In this document: in pieces, positions 8,260-15,333 of the stretch
How positions within the stretch are numbered: the first letter of the stretch is position 1
Layout of the letters: every line of letters begins with the position of its first letter
Assembly (NCBI GenBank): GCA_963715895.1
Contig: OY970284.1
Location: 6,572,001-6,636,000, forward strand
From: JADGNZ01 sp963715895
GTDB lineage: Bacteria > Acidobacteriota > Thermoanaerobaculia > Gp7-AA8
DNA: 64,000 nucleotides
Direction: 5' to 3'
The notes under the pieces: generated by a model
What the model was told of the DNA's origin: nothing
The model's input: the letters and a program-made list of their open reading frames with translations, nothing else
The model's database searches: none
Position numbers and translations under genes: made by a program

Positions 8260-8327
8260 TCACGCGGAGACGCGGAGTACGCGGAGAACCAAGTTCCCGG
8301 TCATCTCCTCCGCGTCTCTCCGCGTGA
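8260..8327. repeat. Inverted CGCGGAG-type short-repeat hairpin
   Basis: The left arm at 8260-8286 has three copies of an ACGCGGAG-like unit. The right arm at 8305-8327 is its complement (CTCCGCGT units). The hairpin lies between two convergent genes (nnr ends at 8243, the LGFP gene at 8342) and may serve as a bidirectional transcription barrier. The same unit flanks the 63-bp array near 30.6-31.0 kb. Confidence 0.7.
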
Positions 8328-8341
8328 GCGCTTCGTCCGCG

Positions 8342-9115
8342 TTAGTCCTTGACGGGATTGAGTACAACATCCCCCTCAAGCGAGACCGACGCCACCGCTC
8401 CCGTCGCCTGAGACCACCGGATGGATCCGTGCTGGAAGTTGCTTCTGCGGTACTGGCCGTCCTGGAACTCGTCACTCGTCGGGTAGCCGAGCGCGCCGCG
8501 CTCCCAGCGCAGGCTCGCCCACTTATCCCGGATAAACCCATGCACTTCGTGCGCTTGCGTTTTCGGCGTCCAGTAGATCGATCCGCCCTGGAAATGATTA
8601 AAGCGGCCGACGCCGTCCGGCGTGCCCGTTTCATCGGTGACCGGATAGCCGAGGAAACCTCTCTCCCAGCCGAGGCTCGACCACTTGTCGCGGATGAGTC
8701 CGTGAACTTCGTGTGCTTGTGTGTTCGGCGTCCAGTAGATCGAGCCGCGCTGGAAATGGTTAAAGCGACCGACGCCGTCCGGCGTGCCCAATTCGTCACT
8801 GACCGGGTAGCCAAGGAAACTCCGCTCCCAGCCGAGGCTCGCCCACTTGTCACGGATAAGCCCGTGCACTTCGTGGGCTTGTGTGTTCGGCGTCCAATAG
8901 ATCGAGCCGCCCTGAAAATGGTTAAATCGGCCGACGCCGTCCGGCGTGCCCGTTTCATCGGTCAGTGGCGCGTGCAGGAAGCCGCCCACTCCGCCGAGGC
9001 TCTGCCACTTCTTGGCGATCTCGCCATACACCTGGAAGCCAACAGCCACGGACGCCATGAAACTGAATGCGCAAACCGCAACCACGAGAAAAAGCGAACG
9101 AGTACCAGACTTCAT
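8342..9115 (-). CDS. Exported LGFP-repeat protein
   Basis: 257 aa with a signal peptide (residues 1-26, hydrophobic LFLVVAVCAFSFMASVAVG). The mature protein is almost entirely four LGFP (PF08310) repeats of about 54 residues. Each has a W-x-S-L-G core, an LGYPVSDE or LHAPLTDE motif, GVGRFNHFQ and GSIYWTP. LGFP repeats are known from cell-surface proteins, where they are thought to anchor to or organise the envelope. Here there is no attached enzyme domain. Repeats 2-3 are nearly identical at DNA level (period about 162 bp), a sign of recent duplication. Monocistronic; convergent with nnr. Confidence 0.8.
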   Translation of the reverse strand: MKSGTRSLFLVVAVCAFSFMASVAVGFQVYGEIAKKWQSLGGVGGFLHAPLTDETGTPDGVGRFNHFQGGSIYWTPNTQAHEVHGLIRDKWASLGWERSFLGYPVSDELGTPDGVGRFNHFQRGSIYWTPNTQAHEVHGLIRDKWSSLGWERGFLGYPVTDETGTPDGVGRFNHFQGGSIYWTPKTQAHEVHGFIRDKWASLRWERGALGYPTSDEFQDGQYRRSNFQHGSIRWSQATGAVASVSLEGDVVLNPVKD

Positions 9116-9224
9116 ATGCCACCTCCGTCACATGTCGATGGAGCGATGCCGAGCGCCGCACACATCTTTTGGGCCGTCGATGTGCTCCGTTCCTGCATGT
9201 AGTGAGCGGAGGACCGAAAACGTT

Positions 9225-11618
9225 TCAGCCCGTTACCAGCGCACCCTGCTCGATCCAATGCGCGACGAGGCGGCGCACGCGGAAGGAGTCCGTTGCGAGC
9301 TGGCGCTCGCAGTCGGCGATGTTCGCGCCGGACGAGGCCTTGATCCACACCTCACGGACGAGAGCCGGATCGGCTTCCTCGGCGTGGGGCGTCGGCTTGA
9401 CGCTCGTCTTGGCAAGCGTCATCTCATCCGGGACGAGGGCGATGAAACGCTGCAGCTCGTCATTGCGGCGCATCCCTTCCAGGAGCAGCCCCATAATGTC
9501 GCGCGGAACGATCTCGCTTCGCAGTTTCTCCGCCGGATGGGAGACGAAGGCGAAGGTTCCGGTCACCGGACGCTCCAGCGCCTGATAGAGCGCCTCTTCG
9601 CCGCGTATGTGGCCCATCTGGGCGTTGAGAAACTTCCCTTCGATGAAGACGAGCTTCGCTACCGCCTGCTTTTGTTTGCTGGTGAGCGTGAGCATCCCCG
9701 TGGCGCGCATCTCGCCGAGGTTCTGAACGACGGACGGCAAACCGAAGAACTCCAGCTCACCGGTGAGTGTCACGCTGGATTCGGCGCGCGCCGCCTGTTC
9801 GGCGGGCGACCATTTCGCAAGCACCTGTGCCGCTGCACGGCCGACGTCGTGATCGGGAAACCGGTGCGCGATGTCGCGAAACACGGCCTCGGTCTCTTCC
9901 GATCGGGTGCCGGAAAGCGACTCGATGAGACGAACTGTCGACTCCTGCTTCTTCGGCAGCAGACGGCCGAGCAGCTTCCCGGGGATTTCCTCGCGCAGCG
10001 CCTTGAGCAGGACGGCAACCGTTCCCTCATCGAACGAGAGATCGTGCTGCGCCAGAGCGGCCAGCCGGGCCCGCGTGTCGCCGAGCAGCGGATTCGCCTT
10101 CATTCCATGTCGGGCAATCGTGAGAAGAGCCGCGGACGTGCCGATTCGCGCGAGCGCGCTGATGATCCGATCGAGCAGCTTCTGCATCTCCCCGGCCGGA
10201 TACGAGGAGGTGTCGTTGCGAAGCAGCGTGGCCTCGAACTCGGCCAGCCGGGTGGTCAGCAGCTTCACCGAGGCGTCGGTTTTGATCAGACCGAGCGCGG
10301 TGGCCGCTTCCTTGATCACGTAGATGATGTTGCCCGGCGCCGATGCTTTCGCCAGCGCCTCGAATTCGCGGCCGATGGTCTCCTGCGACTCGCGCGTGAT
10401 CCGATGCAGGAGGTAGATGAGGTTGCGGAGGTAATAGGTGACGAGATCGTCGCGCAGCAACTCGCGTTCCAGCTCGTCGAGCGCGGCATCGCGCCCGACC
10501 ACGCCGTACGCTTCGATGAATCCGAGGAAACTGCGTCTCCTCTCGGCGCTCTCTTCGACGCGGAGCTTGCGGAACAGGGTTTCGAGACGAAGCGCCGGGA
10601 AGAACTCGAGCACGATCTTGACGGCAGCATGCTTCGATTTGTTCTCGGCATATTTTCGGAGCTGTACGGCGCTGATCATCTCAACCGCCTCGGCACGAAA
10701 CGGCTCGACGAGGGCCAGGTCGAGTTTCTTTTCGGGAATCGAATCCTCGGCCACATCCAGCATCCACAGTGCAGCGCCGAGCGCGCCCTGGTTGAACTTC
10801 TCGACAGCCGCCGTGACCAGCTCGCGAAACCGCTTCATGGCCACTTCGGGACTCTCGGCGAGGTCGATGATCTTCTCCATCGCGCCGACTTGCGACGGCG
10901 GCCTTGCGGAGCCGGGTGCGAAATTGGAGACATCCCACGACGGCATCGCGCCGCCGAGGATGACGAAGACGTTCTTGTCACCGCCGCCGCCGAGCGGCCT
11001 TAACTGATCGAGATACTGATTCAACTGCTCGGCGGTCTGGGATCGCGTGGCGGCCATCGCCAGCAACTGCGCGAACGCCTGCGGATCGGCCTCCGGTCCT
11101 TTCGGCCCGGCCGCCTCTCTCTGCCGGGTCAGACGGTCGAAAATCAGCGAGTACTGCTTCGCGGCCTGCGCTTCCTCGTTGACCGGCGCGACCGTGCTGA
11201 GTGTTGGCATTCGGGCCGGCTCCACGCTGACCTGCAGTGACGCCGAGGTGGTGCGCGATTGGCGCATCGCCGTCAGATCGCCGCGCAACTGATCGCGCTC
11301 CGCGTCGGGGCAAAGCCGCAAGGCAACGCCGGTCACGCGATCGAGATAGTTGGCGACGGCTTCCCGGTCGAGGAGCTGCAACTCACCCGTGACGTAGATC
11401 TTGGTCAACGCGTGAAGAAGGAGCTTTCCCGCCAGCATCGACCGGGTCCTGTTCTGCTCGGCTGTCCAGGTGGCGACGCGCTGCATCAGAACGTCGGGCG
11501 GCTGTGCCATCAACGTGGCCAGCGCGTACGAAGCAGCAGCCGGCGGTATCTCCTCGTCGAGATACCGCTGAAACATGGACAGTGCCGCCGTGACCGTTTC
11601 GGACATTCCCTCCGCCAC
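9225..11618 (-). CDS. Large HEAT-like helical-repeat protein with C-terminal DUF4388 domain
   Basis: About 797 aa, no signal peptide, cytoplasmic. Most of the length is alpha-helical repeat of HEAT/ARM flavour (for example around residues 330-620, with RKLRVEESAERRRSFLGF and a series of LLxIARHG-like helices). The region from about 625 (ELEFFGLPSVVQNLGEMRATG through LVFIEGKFLNAQMG and GEEALYQAL) matches DUF4388, the PatA-type domain of signalling and motility regulators. A further small helical domain ends the protein. Role unknown; a scaffold in signalling is a reasonable inference. The start is uncertain: GTG at 11618, or ATG at 11606, which has GGAGGG placed too close to it. Confidence 0.65.
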   Translation of the reverse strand: MAEGMSETVTAALSMFQRYLDEEIPPAAASYALATLMAQPPDVLMQRVATWTAEQNRTRSMLAGKLLLHALTKIYVTGELQLLDREAVANYLDRVTGVALRLCPDAERDQLRGDLTAMRQSRTTSASLQVSVEPARMPTLSTVAPVNEEAQAAKQYSLIFDRLTRQREAAGPKGPEADPQAFAQLLAMAATRSQTAEQLNQYLDQLRPLGGGGDKNVFVILGGAMPSWDVSNFAPGSARPPSQVGAMEKIIDLAESPEVAMKRFRELVTAAVEKFNQGALGAALWMLDVAEDSIPEKKLDLALVEPFRAEAVEMISAVQLRKYAENKSKHAAVKIVLEFFPALRLETLFRKLRVEESAERRRSFLGFIEAYGVVGRDAALDELERELLRDDLVTYYLRNLIYLLHRITRESQETIGREFEALAKASAPGNIIYVIKEAATALGLIKTDASVKLLTTRLAEFEATLLRNDTSSYPAGEMQKLLDRIISALARIGTSAALLTIARHGMKANPLLGDTRARLAALAQHDLSFDEGTVAVLLKALREEIPGKLLGRLLPKKQESTVRLIESLSGTRSEETEAVFRDIAHRFPDHDVGRAAAQVLAKWSPAEQAARAESSVTLTGELEFFGLPSVVQNLGEMRATGMLTLTSKQKQAVAKLVFIEGKFLNAQMGHIRGEEALYQALERPVTGTFAFVSHPAEKLRSEIVPRDIMGLLLEGMRRNDELQRFIALVPDEMTLAKTSVKPTPHAEEADPALVREVWIKASSGANIADCERQLATDSFRVRRLVAHWIEQGALVTG

Positions 11619-11656
11619 ATCCGCCGATAGCGGAGGGAGTGTAGCGCCAACTTACA

Positions 11657-12091
11657 ATGACCGGCATGCCAAGGACGTACATCTGCCGAGACGAGTCCGA
11701 AACGAAGGCCGCGGGCCGCGAGATCGCGAGATCGCTCGCTCCCGATGCCGTCGTCCATCTCGTCGGCGATCTGGGCGCGGGAAAGACTTTTCTGGCGCGT
11801 GCGATCGCGGCGGAGCTGGGGGCGAACGCGATCGAGGTGGCCTCGCCGTCGTTCGCCATCGTCCACGAATACCCGATCGCCGGCGGCTCTCCGATCATCC
11901 ACATCGATGGTTACCGCCTATCCGAAAACCGCCGCGAGTGGCTGGAGATCGGCATCCCCGAATTGCTGCAAGGGCCGGGGGTGAAGCTGATCGAATGGCC
12001 GAAGCGGGACTTCGATGAGTTCGAGGATGGACATGTCGAGATCAGCATCCGAGTGAATGACGACGGATGCCGCGAGATTGAGGTGGGTTGA
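11657..12091 (+). CDS. tsaE: tRNA threonylcarbamoyladenosine biosynthesis ATPase TsaE
   Basis: 144-aa ATPase that supports the TsaB-TsaD complex in making t6A37 on ANN-decoding tRNAs. The Walker A motif GDLGAGKTF (about residues 37-45) is intact. ASPSFAIVHEY is the conserved switch segment after it. IDGYRLSE corresponds to the HxDxYRL motif with the metal-binding Asp, and VKLIEWPKR is the LIEWp-E/R strand typical of TsaE. Length is normal. Two starts are possible (11657 or ATG at 11666, which begins MPRTY); neither has a strong ribosome binding site. No tsaB or tsaD is nearby. Convergent with the response regulator across the repeat at 12102-12174. Confidence 0.9.
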   Translation: MTGMPRTYICRDESETKAAGREIARSLAPDAVVHLVGDLGAGKTFLARAIAAELGANAIEVASPSFAIVHEYPIAGGSPIIHIDGYRLSENRREWLEIGIPELLQGPGVKLIEWPKRDFDEFEDGHVEISIRVNDDGCREIEVG

Positions 12092-12101
12092 GATGAGGGT
12101 C

Positions 12102-12174
12102 GCTGGGTTGCTGGGTTGCTGGGTTGTAACACTAAGACACCTCAGAAACTCAGCAACCCAGAAACCCAGAAACC
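12102..12174. repeat. Inverted octamer-repeat hairpin
   Basis: The left arm has three copies of GCTGGGTT (12102-12125). The right arm at 12151-12174 has CAGCAACC, CAGAAACC, CAGAAACC. The arms are complementary apart from single changes. It sits between convergent tsaE and the response regulator, where a hairpin could block read-through both ways. Confidence 0.7.
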
Positions 12175-12179
12175 TCCAC

Positions 12180-12875
12180 TCACCCCAGGAACTTGTACCC
12201 GAAGCCATGCACTGTGACGATGTACTCCGGCTTGGACGGATTCGCTTCGAGCTTCTGGCGCAGCGACGCGACGTGCACGTCGACCGTGCGCGTGACCGGG
12301 GTGGCGTCGTAGCCCCAGACCTTGTCGAGCAGCTCGTCGCGGGCCAGGACGGCGCCGCGGTGCTCGACGAAGTAGCGCAGCAGTTTGATCTCGAGCGTCG
12401 AGAGCTCGATCGGCGTCCCTTCGCGCCGCACCTCGGCGCTGCGAAAGTCGACCTGAACGGGGCCGAAGGCGTAGGAATCGGAGGCGTTCGCGGCCATCGT
12501 TCGCGAACGGCGCAGCAGCGCCTCGACGCGCGCCAGCAGCTCCATCATCTCGAACGGCTTGGTCAGATAGTCGTCGGCGCCGAGTTTCAGGCCGACGACG
12601 CGGTCGACGACCTGGCCGCGCGCGGTGAGCATCAGGACCGGCGTCTGGATGCCGCGCTGGCGGAGATCGCGGCAGACGTCGAAGCCGTTCTTCCGCGGCA
12701 GCGCGACGTCGAGGACGATCAGGTCGAACGGCGTGCGCGTGCCGGTGGCCAGCGCCGATTCGCCGTCGCTCTCGACCGTGACCGCGTAGCCCTCCGACTC
12801 GAAACGGTCGCTCAGCGTGAGGATGAGGCTCTCTTCGTCTTCGACCAACAGAATGCGGCGCTGCAATTCAGGCAT
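12180..12875 (-). CDS. OmpR/PhoB-family response regulator
   Basis: 231 aa. The receiver domain (about 1-120) begins RRILLVEDEESLILTL, with the phospho-acceptor Asp in LIVLDVALPRKNG (about residue 54), then MLTARG and the K of LTKPFEMMELLARV. The C-terminal winged helix (about 135-230) has the OmpR-type EFVLL-like segment (LSTLEIKLLRYFVEHRG), RDELLDKVWGYD, VDVHVASLRQKLE and YIVTVHGFGYKF. It is transcribed after the sensor kinase, overlapping it by 8 bp. Its likely targets include the divergent Spy/CpxP-like gene (see 14639-14652). Confidence 0.92.
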   Translation of the reverse strand: MPELQRRILLVEDEESLILTLSDRFESEGYAVTVESDGESALATGTRTPFDLIVLDVALPRKNGFDVCRDLRQRGIQTPVLMLTARGQVVDRVVGLKLGADDYLTKPFEMMELLARVEALLRRSRTMAANASDSYAFGPVQVDFRSAEVRREGTPIELSTLEIKLLRYFVEHRGAVLARDELLDKVWGYDATPVTRTVDVHVASLRQKLEANPSKPEYIVTVHGFGYKFLG

Positions 12876-14586
12876 GCTGCGCGATCTCCGGCGCCGCTAC
12901 CGCCGCCGCGCGGGCCGGAAGGCGGAGCGTGAAGACAGCGCCCCCTTCGCGCCGCCTTTCGACGGCCACGCTGCCGCCATGCGCGGCGGCGATCTGCTTG
13001 ACGATCGTCAATCCGAGGCCGCTGCCGCGAACGCGGTCGGCGCCGCGGCCGCGATAGAAAGGCTCGAAGAGATGCGGAAGGTCACGAGCGGCAATGCCGG
13101 GACCGCGGTCCTCGACGGAAATGACGACGCCGCGGTCGCCGGCCGAGGCGCGGATGGCCACCCATTTGCCGGCCGCGCCGTGACGGATGGCGTTGGCGAT
13201 CAGGTTCTGCACGGCGCGCGCGAGCGAGGCGGCATCGCCGTCGACGAACGGCAGGTTGCGGTCGAGGTCCGTTTCGAGGATCACCGACTGCTCATCGGCC
13301 ATCCAACGGCAGGCCGCAATCGCTTCGTCAATGACGGCGGCAATGTCGACGGGCGCATGAGGGAGCTTGCGGCGCGACTGCATCCCACCGTAAGCCAGTA
13401 CCTGGCCGATCATCTCCGTCAGCCGGCGCGATTCCTTGACGATGGCCGTGCCGTAGCGCGCCACCTGCGACGGCTCGGTGACGATGCCGTCGGCGAGATT
13501 CTGCCCGGCGGACGACAGCGCGGCCACGGGCGTGTTCAGCTCGTGCGTCACGCCGGCGACGAACTCGAGCTGCTGCATGCGCAACCGCTCCGCGCCGCGC
13601 AACATCGCCACCAGGGCGAGCACGGTACCGGCCAGGACCGCAAGGATGCCGCCGGTGAGGATGAGGTTGCGGCGCCGCGTGGCGCCTACGACTTCCTCCA
13701 ACGGCCCGGCGTGATACCGAACCTGAAACTGCCAGCCTGCCTGCGCGGGAGGAGGTGCGAGCAGCATCGGGCCGTCGAACGGCTCGCGGCGCAGCGGATG
13801 CACGCTGAAAATCGGCAGGACGAGATCGGCGTGGAACGGCACGGAACCGTCGTCCGAGCGATAGAGCACGTTGCCGCTATCCGAAGCGATGACCGCAACC
13901 TCGTACTGGCGGCCTTCCGGGGTATCGAAGTACCGGCGCGTTAGATCGGGCAACATCACCCGGGTGATGTAGTCGCGATCGAGCTCGATGACCATGAAGG
14001 CGGAGGACGGCATCGGGTGCATCATCATGACTTTCTGTTGCAGGCCCGACAACAGGGCCATTTCCTGGTGATGGCGCTCCATGACTACGCGCGGGATGCC
14101 GCACGGGATGATCATCGCCATCGCTTGCGGGACGATCGGCCTGGTCGGATGACCGCCGGCGATCTCGGCGGCCAGCAACGGACGGACGGTCGCCAGCGAC
14201 GCAGGCCACGGCACCGGACGAACCGTGCGCGCCGCCAGATCGATGCGCTGAAGCGTGTCGAGCTGTTCAGGAGGCACGTAGTAGATGGCCTTGACGATGT
14301 GGGGATCGCGCGCGGCCGCCGCCCATTCGTCGTAGCGATGCAGCAGCCGCTCCGGCGTGACCTCGATGGGCGCAATCTGGAAGGAGAAGAACATCCGCGT
14401 GAGCTCGTGATCGAACTCGTCGCTGTAATGGTGCGCCGCGAACTCGATGCCCGCGCGCATCCGCTGACGCTCGGCATCCGCCATCTGTCCGATCCAGCGG
14501 TATTGCAGCGTTCCCAGGACGATGAGCGCCGCGCCGAGAATCACGAGCGAGATCAGCGCTGCGGCGGCGCTGCGGCTCCCCTTCAT
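12868..14586 (-). CDS. Membrane sensor histidine kinase
   Basis: 572 aa. TM1 lies at about residues 9-28, then an extracytoplasmic sensor region of roughly 260 residues rich in His and Met (for example HHYSDEFDHELTRMFF and MMMHPMPSS). TM2 is near 305-325 (LILTGGILAVLAGTVLALVAML). The dimerisation domain has the H-box VTHELNTP with the phospho-His near residue 350. The HATPase domain has NLIANAIRHG, VEDRGPGIA, FEPFYRG and GSGLGLTIVKQI boxes. It sits first in a kinase-regulator operon, opposite a Spy/CpxP-like gene. The Met/His-rich sensor suggests envelope stress or metal as signal (inference). Confidence 0.9.
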   Translation of the reverse strand: MKGSRSAAAALISLVILGAALIVLGTLQYRWIGQMADAERQRMRAGIEFAAHHYSDEFDHELTRMFFSFQIAPIEVTPERLLHRYDEWAAAARDPHIVKAIYYVPPEQLDTLQRIDLAARTVRPVPWPASLATVRPLLAAEIAGGHPTRPIVPQAMAMIIPCGIPRVVMERHHQEMALLSGLQQKVMMMHPMPSSAFMVIELDRDYITRVMLPDLTRRYFDTPEGRQYEVAVIASDSGNVLYRSDDGSVPFHADLVLPIFSVHPLRREPFDGPMLLAPPPAQAGWQFQVRYHAGPLEEVVGATRRRNLILTGGILAVLAGTVLALVAMLRGAERLRMQQLEFVAGVTHELNTPVAALSSAGQNLADGIVTEPSQVARYGTAIVKESRRLTEMIGQVLAYGGMQSRRKLPHAPVDIAAVIDEAIAACRWMADEQSVILETDLDRNLPFVDGDAASLARAVQNLIANAIRHGAAGKWVAIRASAGDRGVVISVEDRGPGIAARDLPHLFEPFYRGRGADRVRGSGLGLTIVKQIAAAHGGSVAVERRREGGAVFTLRLPARAAAVAAPEIAQHA

Positions 14587-14638
14587 GCGAACGAGTCTAG
14601 CATCGGGGTTCGCGCGGAATTGGCGGCCGGATGCGGGT

Positions 14639-14652
14639 TTTACATCTCTTAC
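14639..14652 (-). promoter_or_regulatory. CpxR-box-like direct repeat between kinase and Spy-like genes
   Basis: Read on the minus strand the sequence is GTAAG-AGAT-GTAAA, two half-sites resembling the E. coli CpxR consensus GTAAA-N(4-8)-GTAAA. It lies in the 139-bp divergent spacer, 53 bp before the sensor kinase start and about 75 bp before the Spy-like start. It is a plausible operator for the neighbouring response regulator, acting on one or both genes. Confidence 0.45.
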
Positions 14653-14725
14653 AAACAGCTTGCGTGCTGTTGATCACTCGCGGGCGTAGGATGCGTACAT
14701 TGCTCCATGAAAGGAACCACAAAAC

Positions 14726-15187
14726 ATGAAACGAATCGTCATCGCACTCTCGGTCGCTCTCGTCGCCACTCTCGCACTTGCCCAGGAACCGCGCCGCGTC
14801 TTCATGCACGGGCCCGGAATGGAGGGAGACAGCATCGTCTCGGCCCTCAATCTCTCCACCGATCAGAAGGTGCAGTGGGACTCGATCCATCAACAGCTCC
14901 AGGCCTCCATGCAACCGCTCGTCGACCAGCACCGCGCCGCGGAACAGCAGTTGAACACGGCCGCCAATGCCTCCAGTCCTGACGCCCTCACCGTCGGCCG
15001 GGCGTATCTGGCCATGCGCGACGTCGACAAGCAGATCAAGGCCGCGCATGAGTCGGCCAAGTCGAAGATCGACGCCATCCTGACGCCGGATCAGAAGGCG
15101 AAGTTCGACGCCATCCACGCCAAGATGGAGGGTGAGCACGGACCGATGATGCTGAAGATGCACAGCCCCGAAGGCGGCCGCGAATAG
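14726..15187 (+). CDS. Spy/CpxP-like periplasmic protein
   Basis: 153 aa. Residues 1-19 are a signal peptide ending LALAQ. The mature protein is all-helical and hydrophilic. It contains two LTxxQ-type motifs, LSTDQKVQW (about 46-54) and LTPDQKAKFDAIH (about 117-129), the signature of the Spy/CpxP family of periplasmic chaperones and stress sensors. Histidine and Met at both ends (HGPGM, HGPMMLKMH) could bind metal. AAGGA lies 9 bases before the ATG. Divergent from a two-component system, as cpxP is from cpxRA, which supports a role in feedback on the kinase (inference). Confidence 0.75.
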   Translation: MKRIVIALSVALVATLALAQEPRRVFMHGPGMEGDSIVSALNLSTDQKVQWDSIHQQLQASMQPLVDQHRAAEQQLNTAANASSPDALTVGRAYLAMRDVDKQIKAAHESAKSKIDAILTPDQKAKFDAIHAKMEGEHGPMMLKMHSPEGGRE

Positions 15188-15293
15188 GCCGGGCCGGCAC
15201 GGCCGGCAGCGTTGATTGCCCAAGGCTCCGCCAAGCATTAGCGCAAGAACGTTTCTACCGCGCGGGCGACTGGATCATCAACACGTATGCAAG

Positions 15294-15319
15294 GGCCGCC
15301 GCCAAGGCGGCCTTTTTTT
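15294..15319 (+). terminator. Rho-independent terminator just ahead of purL
   Basis: A 7-bp perfect GC stem (GGCCGCC / GGCGGCC, loop GCCAA) is followed by seven T. It ends only 14 bases before the purL ATG. It probably ends the Spy-like transcript, but its position means it could also attenuate purL. The 105 bp between the Spy-like stop and this hairpin contain no gene I recognise. Confidence 0.8.
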
Positions 15320-15333
15320 GACAGAATCGGCCC

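Noticed and set aside
15188..15293. Short coding tail before purL
   Set aside because: A stretch reads in one frame to the terminator, but no start, ribosome binding site or homology is visible.
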